Shown here in pieces: positions 25,375 to 34,015 of a stretch of DNA of 64,000 bases (positions within the stretch are counted from its first letter, which is position 1; every line of letters begins with the position of its first letter). The notes below the pieces were generated by a model. It was not told the origin of the DNA, searched no databases, and saw only the letters and a list, made by a program, of their open reading frames with translations. The translations under genes were made by a program, and so were the position numbers. This DNA is from an uncultured Oscillospiraceae bacterium (lineage in GTDB: Bacteria; Bacillota; Clostridia; Oscillospirales; Oscillospiraceae), in contig CAKUJN010000001.1 in NCBI GenBank assembly GCA_934661735.1, forward strand, positions 13,494 to 77,493. Reading direction: 5' to 3'.

Positions 25375-26387
25375 TTTTGAATTACCTCATAGCGCTCCTC
25401 ACAGGAAAAGCGTCCCTCCAGTCCCTGCGTGATAAAAATCTGCCGCGCGTCCGTCATCCAGACCGCGTCAAATTCATCCGCGTGCGCGCGCCAGAACGCG
25501 GCCGCACGCTCCGGCCCCATCACAAACAGCGCCGTGGACAGTCCATCGGCCAGCGTGTCGTCCGCACAAATGATGCTGACGGAAAGCATGCCGCTGCGTG
25601 CGGGCCGTCCGGTCTCGGGGTCCAGAATGTGCCAGTAGGTCTCGCCGTCCTGCGTAAAGCAGCGCTGATACCCGCCCGAGGTGACGATGGCCGCATCCGC
25701 TGCCTGCACCGTGCAGAACCACGTCTCCGGCTGCTCGGGGTCGGCAATCGCAATTCTCCACGGCGAGCCGTCCGGCTTATCTCCGATCACCGCTACGTTG
25801 CCGCCCAGCGACAGGACGGCGGATTCCACGCCGCTTTGCCGCAGAAGCGTCCGAAGCTGCGCCGCAGCCCAGCCCTTGCCGATGCCGCCCAGATCCAGCT
25901 GAACGCCCTCCGGCAGGGATATTTCCGCGCCGTCCGCGCGTACCTGCGCCCAGCCGGTCCGCGCCAGAAGCGTATCCAGCTCTGCCTGCTCCGGCACGCG
26001 GTATACTCCGTCCGCAAAGCCCCACGCCCGCGTCAGCGGCAGGAGCGTCGGGTCATAAGCGCCCTCTGTCTGTGCCGCGATTTCCAGCGCGCGTGCAATC
26101 AGCTCCGCCGTTTCATCCTGCACCCGTCCGCCTCCTGCGGCGTTCAGCCGGGCAATATCGCTCCCGTCCGCGTGTGCCGACAGCAGCGCGTCCAGCCGCG
26201 CAAGCTCGCGCTGCGCTTCGTCCAGCGCCTGCTCTGCGCCGCGCCCGTAGACGGTCAGCGTCATCACCGTGTCCATGGCGAACACCTCGCGCGTCTGTGC
26301 CCGCTGTGCCGCGCAGCCGCACAGCAGAGCGGCGGAAAGACACAGCGCCGCCGCGCCCAGCGCCCGTTTCAGCCGCACCGATTTCAC
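25371..26387 (-). CDS. apbE: FAD:protein FMN transferase (ApbE), lipoprotein
   Basis: A 338-residue ApbE that transfers FMN from FAD to a threonine of RnfG/RnfD-type proteins outside the membrane. A lipoprotein signal ends in the lipobox LLCGC. The catalytic family motifs are AMDTVMTLTVYG, LDLGGIGKGWAAAQL and SLGGNVAVIG, with a metal-binding region near the C-terminus (TLADGLSTALFVMG). Length is typical (about 330-350). It heads the nine-gene group apbE, NusG-II, Gx and rnfCDGEAB, with overlapping or nearly touching starts, so its substrates are most likely the downstream Rnf subunits. No strong promoter was identified in the AT-rich 280 bases upstream. Confidence 0.95.
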   Translation of the reverse strand: MKSVRLKRALGAAALCLSAALLCGCAAQRAQTREVFAMDTVMTLTVYGRGAEQALDEAQRELARLDALLSAHADGSDIARLNAAGGGRVQDETAELIARALEIAAQTEGAYDPTLLPLTRAWGFADGVYRVPEQAELDTLLARTGWAQVRADGAEISLPEGVQLDLGGIGKGWAAAQLRTLLRQSGVESAVLSLGGNVAVIGDKPDGSPWRIAIADPEQPETWFCTVQAADAAIVTSGGYQRCFTQDGETYWHILDPETGRPARSGMLSVSIICADDTLADGLSTALFVMGPERAAAFWRAHADEFDAVWMTDARQIFITQGLEGRFSCEERYEVIQK

Positions 26388-26565
26388 CCTCTCTGCCGTT
26401 CTATCTCAAAAATATGATAGCGCATTTCATCTTTGCTATAATTCTAATTTATTTTTCTGAAAAAATCAAGTTTTTTCTTATTTTGATATAAAAATAGCGA
26501 TATTTTACCATAAAAAATCAGTGCGTTTGTATCGATAGAAACGCATTTATATTTGCCAGCGCCGA

Positions 26566-26606
26566 TTTTACACGGATTTTACAAGCTCCGGCTTTCGTAT
26601 TTTACA
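26566..26606 (+). promoter_or_regulatory. Pho-box-like direct repeats upstream of pstS
   Basis: TTTTACA occurs at 26566-26572, 26577-26583 and 26600-26606, with a TTTTACC at 26503. The first pair is spaced exactly 11 bases; the third is 23 bases on. TTTACA-like repeats with 11-base period are the known binding pattern of PhoP/PhoB in Firmicutes, and a phoB gene lies in the same operon. The 280-base divergent region between apbE and pstS is otherwise AT-rich and holds no gene. Confidence 0.55.
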
Positions 26607-26671
26607 TTCCGCGCGTATGCTGATTGGCGTAGGGACAAGAAATCTGAAAAACAAAAAAGGAGAAATCAAAA

Positions 26672-27478
26672 ATGAAGAAAGTTGTTGCAATCGCGCTGGT
26701 TCTGGTACTGGCGCTGGCCATGTTCACCGGCTGTGCAAAGAAGGAAAGCGGCTCGGTTTCCACCGACGGCTCGACCTCCATGGAGAAGGTCATCGGCGCG
26801 CTGGGCGAGCAGTTCATGAAAGATAACGACGGCATTACGTTCACCTATAACCCCACCGGCTCCGGCTCCGGCATCACTGCTGTGTCCGAGGGACGCTGCG
26901 ACATCGGCCTTTCCAGCCGCGCGCTGAAGGACGACGAGGCGGCCTCCGGCCTTACCGGCACGACTGTCGCGCTGGACGGCATCGCCATCATTGTAAATCC
27001 GGAAAATCCGGTTTCCGACCTGACGATTGAGCAGATTGCCGCCGTCTATACCGGCGAAATCACCAACTGGAAGGATCTCGGCGGCAGCGACGCGGAAATC
27101 GTCCTGATCGGCCGCGAGGCCGGCTCCGGCACGCGTGACGGCTTTGAGTCCATCACCGGCACCAAGGATTCCTGCCAGTACCGTCAGGAGCTGACCTCAA
27201 CGGGCGATGTGATCGCAACCGTCGCCTCCAACCCCAACGCCATCGGCTACGCCTCTCTGGCGGCCCTCAAGGACACGGTCAAGGCTCTGGGCGTCGACGG
27301 CGTCGCGCCGAGCGAGGCCGCAGTCAAGGACGGCAGCTACAAGGTCCAGCGTCCGTTCGTTCTGGTCACAAAGACCGGCGCGCAGCTGTCCGATGCAGCG
27401 CAGAAGTTCTTTGACTACGCAACCTCCGCCGATGCGGCCAGCCTCATCTCCGCCGCCGGTGCGGTTCCCGTAGCCTGA
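26672..27478 (+). CDS. pstS: Phosphate ABC transporter substrate-binding lipoprotein PstS
   Basis: A 268-residue phosphate-binding protein anchored by a lipobox (MFTGC) after a Leu/Ala-rich signal. Phosphate-contacting motifs are visible: DGSTSMEKV near residue 34, SGSGITAVSEGRCDIGLSSR, and EAGSGTRDGF. The PstS family is usually about 260-320 residues. An AAAGGAGAAA ribosome-binding site precedes the ATG. It is first in pstS-pstC-pstA-pdxY-pstB-phoU-phoB-phoR, with a strong hairpin before pstC that would let this binding protein accumulate to a higher level than the permease. Confidence 0.95.
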   Translation: MKKVVAIALVLVLALAMFTGCAKKESGSVSTDGSTSMEKVIGALGEQFMKDNDGITFTYNPTGSGSGITAVSEGRCDIGLSSRALKDDEAASGLTGTTVALDGIAIIVNPENPVSDLTIEQIAAVYTGEITNWKDLGGSDAEIVLIGREAGSGTRDGFESITGTKDSCQYRQELTSTGDVIATVASNPNAIGYASLAALKDTVKALGVDGVAPSEAAVKDGSYKVQRPFVLVTKTGAQLSDAAQKFFDYATSADAASLISAAGAVPVA

Positions 27479-27493
27479 TATCCCTCTCCCCAG

Positions 27494-27522
27494 GCGGCTG
27501 TGACCGAAACGGTCACAGCCGC
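27494..27522 (+). terminator. Intercistronic hairpin between pstS and pstC
   Basis: Perfect 13-bp arms (GCGGCTGTGACCG and complement) around an AAA loop, 16 bases after the pstS stop, with no U-tract. Likely an attenuator or 3'-end stabiliser giving more PstS than PstCAB. Confidence 0.6.
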
Positions 27523-27602
27523 ACTCCCGCAGCACCGGCCGGCAATCGCGCGCAGAGTCTGTACGCCATTGCGGTCCGGCGCTGAGAAAGGCAGCGTAAA
27601 CG

Positions 27603-28520
27603 ATGTACCATGACCATCTCTATGAGGCGGGCGGCGCGATCAAGGTCGTCAAGCAGAGAAACGCCCGCCTGTATGAAGCGATTATTCACGGCATTTTCCT
27701 GATGCTCGGACTTGTGACGGTCGGCTGTGTGCTGCTGATCACGGTCTATCTGGTAATCTCCGGCATTCCGGCCATCCGGCAGATCGGACTGATTCCGTTC
27801 CTGTTCGGGCCGGTGTGGGATTCCACGGCGGCGGAGCCGAAATTCGGCATTCTGCCCTTTATCCTGACCAGCGTCTACGGCACGGCTGGCGCAATTGTTC
27901 TTGGCGTTCCGGCGGGCTTCCTGACGGCGGTCTATCTCGCAAAGGCCGCGCCCCCGCGCTTTCGCGCGGCAGTGGAGGCCGCGGTCAGCCTTCTGGCCGG
28001 CATTCCGTCGGTCGTCTACGGCCTTGTGGGCATGCTGGTTCTGGTACCCGCCATCCGGCGGGTGTTCGGCCTTGCCGACGGCGCAAGCCTGCTTGCTGCA
28101 ATTGTCGTGCTGGCCATTATGATCCTGCCGTCCATCATCAAGGTCTCCATGACGGCGCTGGAGGCCGTGCCGAAGGAATATGAGGACGCGTCGCTGGCGC
28201 TGGGCGCAACGCCGGTGGAGACATGGTTCCGCGTGTCCGTTCCCGCCGCGAAAAGCGGCATTGCCGCGGCGGTTGTTCTGGGCGTCGGGCGCGCCATCGG
28301 CGAGGCCATGGCCGTCATGATGGTCTCCGGCAACGTGGCGAACATGCCGTCTCTGTTCCAGAGCGTGCGCTTCCTCACCACCGCCGTAGCCAGCGAAATG
28401 TCCTATTCCGGCGGACTTCAGCGTCAGGCGCTGTTTTCCATCGCGCTGGTGCTGTTCCTGTTCATCATGCTGATCAACGCGGCGCTGAACTTCTTCCTCA
28501 AGCGCAGTAAGGAGGTCTGA
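27603..28520 (+). CDS. pstC: Phosphate ABC transporter permease PstC
   Basis: A 305-residue inner membrane permease with six main helices. It has the permease-ATPase coupling loop SLALGATPVETWFRVSVPAAKSGI near residue 210 and the characteristic GIPSVVYGLVGMLVLVP. The N-terminus is cytosolic with basic residues (KVVKQRNARLYE). It pairs with PstA, three bases downstream. An AAAGG site precedes the ATG after the 80-base gap that follows the hairpin. Confidence 0.95.
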   Translation: MYHDHLYEAGGAIKVVKQRNARLYEAIIHGIFLMLGLVTVGCVLLITVYLVISGIPAIRQIGLIPFLFGPVWDSTAAEPKFGILPFILTSVYGTAGAIVLGVPAGFLTAVYLAKAAPPRFRAAVEAAVSLLAGIPSVVYGLVGMLVLVPAIRRVFGLADGASLLAAIVVLAIMILPSIIKVSMTALEAVPKEYEDASLALGATPVETWFRVSVPAAKSGIAAAVVLGVGRAIGEAMAVMMVSGNVANMPSLFQSVRFLTTAVASEMSYSGGLQRQALFSIALVLFLFIMLINAALNFFLKRSKEV

Positions 28521-28522
28521 CC

Positions 28523-29386
28523 ATGCCGTCCAAATCCATTCGTGTGCGGCGCAAAGCCTATGCCGTGCTGATGCGGGCGCTGATGCTGCTTTCCGTGGGG
28601 CTGACGTGCGCGCTGGCGCTGGGGCTGATCGGGTATGTGCTGTACAGAGGCGTGCCGAATCTGTCGTGGCGGCTGCTGTCCACCAGTCCGAGTTATCTGA
28701 CAAATCAAATTGGTATCTTGCCGGATATACTCAATACGGTGTATATTGTAATTGCGGCACTGGTGATCGTCCTGCCCCTCGGCGTGGGCGCGGCGGTCTA
28801 TCTGACGGAATACGCCGCCAACAGGCGCATCGTCTCCGCAATCGAATACGCGGCGGAGACGCTTTCGGGCATTCCGTCGATCATCTATGGACTGGTTGGC
28901 ATGTTGTTCTTCTGCCAGTTCCTCGGGATGAAAACGTCGCTTCTGGCCGGCGCGCTGACGCTGGTCATCATGAACCTGCCCACAATCATGCGCACGACGC
29001 AGGAGAGCCTGAAAACCGTGCCGCAGAGCTATCGCGAGGGTGCGTTCGGCCTTGGCGCGGGAAAATGGCGCGTCATCCGGACGGTCGTGCTCCCAGGCTG
29101 CGTGGACGGCGTGATTACGGGCTGCATTCTGGCCGTGGGCCGGATTCTCGGCGAAACGGCCGCGCTTTTGTACACGGCGGGCTTTGCGCACACGCTGTAT
29201 AATTTTGCCGACGGCCTTCAGAACGCGGGCGCGACGCTGACCGTTGCGCTGTACGTCTACGCCAAGGAGCAGGGGGAATTCGATGTGGCCTTTGCCATCG
29301 CGTCCATTCTGATGGTGCTGGCGCTGCTGATCAACCTGTCGGCCACGCTGGTCGGAAAATACTTCAAAAAGAGGGAAGAGTTGTGA
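28523..29386 (+). CDS. pstA: Phosphate ABC transporter permease PstA
   Basis: A 287-residue permease, partner of PstC. Seen: GIPSIIYGLVGMLFFCQFLG at about residue 118, and the coupling motif EGAFGLGAGKWRVIRTVVLPG at about 175, in the positions expected for PstA. The ATG has a full AAGGAGGT site that lies inside the end of pstC. The stop is overlapped by the GTG start of the kinase gene (GTGA). Confidence 0.95.
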   Translation: MPSKSIRVRRKAYAVLMRALMLLSVGLTCALALGLIGYVLYRGVPNLSWRLLSTSPSYLTNQIGILPDILNTVYIVIAALVIVLPLGVGAAVYLTEYAANRRIVSAIEYAAETLSGIPSIIYGLVGMLFFCQFLGMKTSLLAGALTLVIMNLPTIMRTTQESLKTVPQSYREGAFGLGAGKWRVIRTVVLPGCVDGVITGCILAVGRILGETAALLYTAGFAHTLYNFADGLQNAGATLTVALYVYAKEQGEFDVAFAIASILMVLALLINLSATLVGKYFKKREEL

Positions 29387-30198
29387 AAAGTGTCAACGGA
29401 ACCGGAATGAAGCGCGCGCTGCTGATCAACGACCTGTCGTGCTTCGGCAAATGCTCGCTGAGCGTGTCGATGCCCATCGTTTCCGCCGCCGGAATTGAGG
29501 CTGTGCCGCTTCCCACTGCGGTTCTCTCGACGCACACATCCGGATTTGAGGGCTTCGTCCTGCGCGATATGACGCAGGAAATGGAATCGTTCACCGCGCA
29601 CTGGAAGGCGCTCGGCATTCACTTTGATGCAATCTGCACGGGCTTTTTCTGCTCGCCGGAGCAGATCGGGCTTGCCCAGAAAATCATTGCGGAGCTTGCC
29701 GGCCCCGACACGCTGCTGCTTGTCGATCCCGTCATGGGCGACGGCGGCGCGCTGTACGGCGGCTTCCCGCCGGAAATCGCGGACGCGATGCGCGCTCTGG
29801 TCCGATCCGCAGATCTCATCACGCCAAACCGCACGGAGGCGGCGCTTCTGACCGGCCTGCCGTTTGACGCGCCGGACGAGGCGCTGCTGGACGCGCTGCC
29901 ATGTCCGAATGCGATTTTGACCAGCGTCCGCAGCGGCGCGCAGGCCGGATATCTGGCACGGCTGGACGGAGAGACGCTCAGCGTAAGCACCCCTGCTGCC
30001 GACGGCAGCTTCTATGGCGCGGGCGACATATTCGCCGCCGCGCTGCTCGCGGCCCTGCTTCAGGGCTGTACAAAGCCCGACGCGCTGGCGCGGGCGGCCG
30101 GCTTTACATTCCGCGCCATTCAGGACACTGCGGCGCGTCTGCCCGCGCACTGGTACGGGCTTGCATTTGAGGATGAATTGAAAGGAGGGGCTTTATGA
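29383..30198 (+). CDS. Pyridoxamine/pyridoxal kinase (PdxY/PdxK-like)
   Basis: A 271-residue ribokinase-fold kinase that makes pyridoxal 5'-phosphate from B6 vitamers. Seen: [21 protein letters not shown] at the N-terminus as in Firmicute PdxK/PdxY proteins, [26 protein letters not shown], and the anion-hole/catalytic segment [15 protein letters not shown], where the Gly-x-Gly-Asp is GAGD. Insertion of this gene between pstA and pstB is unusual: GTG start overlapping the pstA stop, ATGA overlap with pstB, and a GAGGGAAGAG site. All joins are tight, so it is translated as part of the phosphate operon. An in-frame ATG at 29407 is the alternative start. Confidence 0.9.
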   Translation: MKSVNGTGMKRALLINDLSCFGKCSLSVSMPIVSAAGIEAVPLPTAVLSTHTSGFEGFVLRDMTQEMESFTAHWKALGIHFDAICTGFFCSPEQIGLAQKIIAELAGPDTLLLVDPVMGDGGALYGGFPPEIADAMRALVRSADLITPNRTEAALLTGLPFDAPDEALLDALPCPNAILTSVRSGAQAGYLARLDGETLSVSTPAADGSFYGAGDIFAAALLAALLQGCTKPDALARAAGFTFRAIQDTAARLPAHWYGLAFEDELKGGAL

Positions 30199-30950
30199 CC
30201 CCGATCATCACGGTAAAGGATCTGTGCCTGTGGTACGGAAGCACGCAGGCGCTCAAGAATATTAGCATTGACATTCCCGAGAAGAGCATTACGGCCCTCA
30301 TCGGCCCGTCGGGCTGCGGCAAATCGACGTTTCTCAAGACGCTCAACCGCATGAACGACCTGATTCCCGACGTCCGCACAACGGGTGCGGTGGAATACCG
30401 CGGACAGGACATCTTCGCTCCCTCCGTGGACGTCAGCGAACTGCGCCGCGAAATCGGCATGGTCTTTCAGAAGCCGAATCCCTTCCCCATGAGCATCTAT
30501 GACAACATCGCCTACGGCCCGCGCACGCACGGCATCACCGGCAAGGCGCGGCTGGACGATATTGTCGAGCGCTCGCTGCGCGGCGCGGCGATCTGGGACG
30601 AGGTCAAGGACCGCCTGAAAAAGAACGCGCTGGGTCTGTCCGGCGGACAGCAGCAGCGGCTTTGCATCGCCCGCGCGCTGGCCGTTGAGCCGGAGGTGCT
30701 TCTGATGGACGAGCCGACCAGCGCCCTGGACCCGATCTCCACCTCGCGCATCGAGGAGCTGGCCGCCAGTCTGAAAGAGCGCTATACCATCGTCATCGTC
30801 ACCCACAACATGCAGCAGGCCGTGCGCATCTCCGACCAGACCGCGTTTTTCCTGTTGGGCGAGCTGGTGGAATACGGCGACACGGAGCAGATATTCTCAC
30901 AGCCGCGCGACAAGCGCACGGAGGATTACATCACGGGGAGGTTCGGATAA
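30195..30950 (+). CDS. pstB: Phosphate ABC transporter ATP-binding protein PstB
   Basis: A 251-residue ABC ATPase, the expected PstB length. Walker [10 protein letters not shown] at about residues 36-44 and a Q-loop at [19 protein letters not shown], which is diagnostic for PstB. The signature is [15 protein letters not shown], Walker [14 protein letters not shown], and the switch His is in [13 protein letters not shown]. It drives the PstCA permease. The ATG overlaps the kinase stop, and its TAA overlaps the phoU ATG (TAATG). Confidence 0.97.
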   Translation: MTPIITVKDLCLWYGSTQALKNISIDIPEKSITALIGPSGCGKSTFLKTLNRMNDLIPDVRTTGAVEYRGQDIFAPSVDVSELRREIGMVFQKPNPFPMSIYDNIAYGPRTHGITGKARLDDIVERSLRGAAIWDEVKDRLKKNALGLSGGQQQRLCIARALAVEPEVLLMDEPTSALDPISTSRIEELAASLKERYTIVIVTHNMQQAVRISDQTAFFLLGELVEYGDTEQIFSQPRDKRTEDYITGRFG

Positions 30951-31603
30951 TGCGAAGCCGCTTTGACGAGCAGCTGGTGCTGCTGAACAGAGAGCTGATT
31001 GAAATGGGCGCCATGTGCGAGGAGGTCATCGCGCTGGCCGCCAAGGCGCTGCTGGACGGCGACGCGTCGCTGGCGGCGCGGGTTGCGCCGCTGGATTCGG
31101 AAATCGACCAGATGGAGCGGGAAATCGAGTCGATGTGCCTGAAGCTGCTTTTGCAGCAGCAGCCCGTCGCGCGCGACCTGCGCCAGATTTCCGCGGCGCT
31201 GAAGATGGTGACGGATATGGAGCGCATCGGCGATCAGGCCGAGGATATCGCCGAAATCATCCCGTACATGAACGGCCGCTCCGGCGACGAGTGCGCGTGC
31301 ATCGGCGAAATGGCCCGCGCGACGATCAAAATGGTCACCGACAGCGTCAATGCCTTCGTCCACCGCGACACGGCGCTGGCCGAAAGCGTCGTCGCCTATG
31401 ACGATGTGGTGGACGACTACTTCTCTCAGGTCAAGACCTCGCTCATCTCGCTGATCGCGGCCGCGCCGTCAGACGGCGAGTATGCGATTGATCTTCTGAT
31501 GATCGCGAAATACTTTGAACGCATCGGCGACCACGCGGTGAACATTGCCGAGTGGGTGGTCTTTGCCGTGACCGGCGTACACAAAGGGGAGGCAAAGGCA
31601 TGA
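30950..31603 (+). CDS. phoU: Phosphate signalling complex protein PhoU
   Basis: A 217-residue all-helical protein with two PhoU repeats of three helices each. The metal-binding E/D-x-x-x-D patterns appear in the first half as TDMERIGDQAEDIAE and in the second as KYFERIGDHAVNIAEW. PhoU links the Pst transporter to the PhoR kinase and damps the Pho response under phosphate plenty. It sits between pstB and phoB, overlapping both. Confidence 0.96.
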   Translation: MRSRFDEQLVLLNRELIEMGAMCEEVIALAAKALLDGDASLAARVAPLDSEIDQMEREIESMCLKLLLQQQPVARDLRQISAALKMVTDMERIGDQAEDIAEIIPYMNGRSGDECACIGEMARATIKMVTDSVNAFVHRDTALAESVVAYDDVVDDYFSQVKTSLISLIAAAPSDGEYAIDLLMIAKYFERIGDHAVNIAEWVVFAVTGVHKGEAKA

Positions 31604-32277
31604 TCTGGTGTGTCGAGGACGACGCGGGCATCCGCGATATCGAGGTCTATACCCTCAACTCCACCGGCTTTTCGGCAAGGGGGCTTGCCGACGGCGCCGA
31701 GCTGCACGCCGCGCTGGACGCGGGCGAGGTGCCGGAGCTGGTGCTGCTGGACGTGATGCTTCCGTGCGAGGACGGCGTGTCGCTGCTGCGCTTTCTGCGC
31801 GAAAACCCCGCCACGGTCCGCGTGCCCGTCATCATGGCCACGGCAAAGGGCATGGAATATGACAAGGTGCAGAGCCTTGACCTCGGCGCGGACGACTATC
31901 TGGTCAAGCCGTTCGGCATGATGGAGATGGTCTCGCGCGTCAAGGCTGTCCTGCGCCGCTGCGCCGCGCCGCGAAGCGAGCGCGTGCTGCGCGCGGGCGG
32001 ACTGTCGGTCAATCTGGACGAGCATACCGTGCAGGCAAACGGCGTGCGCGTCGTGCTGACGCTGAAGGAATTCGAGCTTCTGCGTCTGTTTCTCTCCCAT
32101 GCCGGTACGGTGTTCACGCGCGACCAGCTCTTCTCCGAAATCTGGGGGGAGAGCTATATCGGCGAGTCGCGGACGGTGGACATGCACATCCGGACGCTGC
32201 GGCAGAAGCTGGGGGAGTGCGGAAAAATGATTGAGACGGTGCGCGGCATCGGCTACCGGCTGGAGGCGGAGACATGA
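31600..32277 (+). CDS. phoB: OmpR/PhoB-family response regulator
   Basis: A 225-residue response regulator. The receiver domain begins MIWCVEDDAGIRD and has the phospho-acceptor Asp in LVLLDVMLP (about residue 51) and the Lys of DDYLVKPFG. A winged-helix DNA-binding domain follows (LTLKEFELLRLFLS, then GESRTVDMHIRTLRQKLG). The start is the ATG overlapping the phoU stop (ATGA), because an upstream in-frame start would prefix non-receiver sequence. With phoR and pst genes it is the phosphate-starvation regulator (PhoB in Gram-negative, PhoP in Bacillus naming). Confidence 0.95.
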   Translation: MIWCVEDDAGIRDIEVYTLNSTGFSARGLADGAELHAALDAGEVPELVLLDVMLPCEDGVSLLRFLRENPATVRVPVIMATAKGMEYDKVQSLDLGADDYLVKPFGMMEMVSRVKAVLRRCAAPRSERVLRAGGLSVNLDEHTVQANGVRVVLTLKEFELLRLFLSHAGTVFTRDQLFSEIWGESYIGESRTVDMHIRTLRQKLGECGKMIETVRGIGYRLEAET

Positions 32278-33953
32278 CTGGGAAAATATTTCGATCGATC
32301 ATGGCCGCCGTGCTGGCGGTGCTGCTGGCAAGCCTTGTGATTATCGCAGGCTGCTTTTACGACTATTTTACGGCCGTGCAGGAAAATCAGCTCATTGACG
32401 AGCTTTCTCTGGCCGCCGACGGCACGTCGCTCGGCGGGGAAGCATATCTCGCGGGGCTGAATTCCACGCACTACCGTCTGACGTGGGTCGCGCCGGACGG
32501 AACGGTCCTGTACGACACGCAGGCCGACGCCGCGCAGATGGAAAACCACGCCGGACGCGATGAAATCCGTCAGGCCATGGAAACCGGCAGCGGCTCCGGC
32601 TCGCGCTATTCCGCGACGCTTCTGGAAAAGACGCTCTACCGCGCCGTCCGGCTGGACGACGGGAGCGTTCTGCGTATCTCCGTCAGCCGTGCGACCATCG
32701 GCACGCTGGTTCTGGGCCTGCTTCAGCCGGTGCTGGTGGTGCTGCTGGCGGCGCTGATTCTGGCGGCTGTGCTGGCAAAGCGCATTTCCCGCCGGATTGT
32801 CGCGCCGCTCAACCGGCTGGATCTGGACAAGCCGCTGGAAAACGACACCTATGAGGAGCTGGCGCCGCTGCTCACGCGTATCCATCAGCAGCGCCGCCAG
32901 ATTGCCGACCAGCTGCGCACGCTCCAGCGCCGGACGGACGAATTCAACCAGATTACATCCAATATGACCGAGGGCCTGGTCCTGATGAACGAAAAGGGCA
33001 TGATCCTCAGCATCAATCCGGCGGCCGAGCGCCTGTTTGCAACCGACGGCAGCTGCGTGCATCAGGATTTTCTGACCGTCGAGCGCAGCCACGACGTCAG
33101 CCGCGCCATCCACAATGCGCTTGAAAACGGCCACAGCCAGCTGCGCATCGAGCGCGGCGACCGCGAATACCAGCTGGACGTCAGCCGCATCGAATCCGAC
33201 GGCGCGGTTATCGGCTCGGTCCTGCTGGCCTTCGACGCCACCGAGCAGGCCTTTGCCGAGCGCAGCCGCCGCGAATTCACGGCCAACGTGTCGCACGAGC
33301 TGAAAACGCCGCTGCAATCAATCATGGGCAGCGCCGAGCTGATTGAAAACGGGCTGGTAAAGCCCGACGACCTGCCGCGCTTTGTCGGTCACATCCGCAC
33401 CGAGGCCGCACGGCTGGTTACGCTGATCGACGATATTATCCGCCTGTCGCAGCTGGACGAGGGCGGCGAAATGCCGTTTGAAACCGTCGATCTCTTCGCG
33501 CTGGCGCAGGAGACGGCGCAGACGCTCCGTCCCGCCGCCGAGGCGCGCGGCGTCTCCATTCAGGTTTCCGGCGGACCGGTCGCCATGCGGAGCGTCCGGC
33601 GTCTGCTGGCAGAGACAATCTACAATCTCTGTGACAACGCCGTAAAATACAACCACGACGGCGGCAGCGTCGGTATCCGCGTGGAAAGACAGGCAAATCA
33701 GGCCGTCCTGACCGTGCGTGACACCGGCATCGGCATTCCGCCCGAGCAGCAGGAGCGTGTATTTGAGCGCTTCTACCGTGTGGACAAAAGCCATTCCCGC
33801 CAGTCCGGCGGCACGGGCCTCGGGCTTTCCATTGTCAAGCATGCCGTTGCCTACCTTGGCGGCCGGATCGAGCTGGAAAGCGCGCCCGACAGGGGCACGA
33901 CCGTCCGCGTCACCCTGCCGCCCGCCGGCAGCACAGAAACAGCCGCGCACTAG
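32274..33953 (+). CDS. phoR: Phosphate-regulon sensor histidine kinase PhoR-like
   Basis: A 559-residue membrane histidine kinase. Helix one (about residues 9-31) and helix two (about 144-166) flank an extracytoplasmic sensor domain of about 110 residues. Then come a HAMP-like linker and a PAS domain (NEKGMILSINPAAERLF). The HisKA box is FTANVSHELKTPLQSIMG, and the catalytic ATPase domain has N, G1, F and G2 boxes (NLCDNAVKYN, VRDTGIGIP, FERFYRV, GGTGLGLS). It is the last gene of the operon; its TAG stop lies inside the terminator hairpin. Confidence 0.95.
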   Translation: MTGKIFRSIMAAVLAVLLASLVIIAGCFYDYFTAVQENQLIDELSLAADGTSLGGEAYLAGLNSTHYRLTWVAPDGTVLYDTQADAAQMENHAGRDEIRQAMETGSGSGSRYSATLLEKTLYRAVRLDDGSVLRISVSRATIGTLVLGLLQPVLVVLLAALILAAVLAKRISRRIVAPLNRLDLDKPLENDTYEELAPLLTRIHQQRRQIADQLRTLQRRTDEFNQITSNMTEGLVLMNEKGMILSINPAAERLFATDGSCVHQDFLTVERSHDVSRAIHNALENGHSQLRIERGDREYQLDVSRIESDGAVIGSVLLAFDATEQAFAERSRREFTANVSHELKTPLQSIMGSAELIENGLVKPDDLPRFVGHIRTEAARLVTLIDDIIRLSQLDEGGEMPFETVDLFALAQETAQTLRPAAEARGVSIQVSGGPVAMRSVRRLLAETIYNLCDNAVKYNHDGGSVGIRVERQANQAVLTVRDTGIGIPPEQQERVFERFYRVDKSHSRQSGGTGLGLSIVKHAVAYLGGRIELESAPDRGTTVRVTLPPAGSTETAAH

Positions 33954-33967
33954 CGCGGCTGTTCTTT
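33938..33967 (+). terminator. Terminator of the pst-pho operon, overlapping the phoR stop
   Basis: AACAGCCGCGC pairs with GCGCGGCTGTT around a four-base loop, followed by CTTT. The phoR stop (33951-33953) lies at the loop, so the last codons of phoR form the 5' arm. Confidence 0.75.
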
Positions 33968-33972
33968 ATACA

Positions 33973-34004
33973 GAAAAGCCGCCCTCCCGACTTCGGGAGG
34001 GCGG
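33973..34004 (-). terminator. Terminator of queT
   Basis: CCGCCCTCCCGA pairs with TCGGGAGGGCGG; on the minus strand it is followed by CTTTTC, eleven bases past the queT stop. It faces the pst-pho terminator. Confidence 0.75.
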
Positions 34005-34015
34005 TTTGTGCTGCC

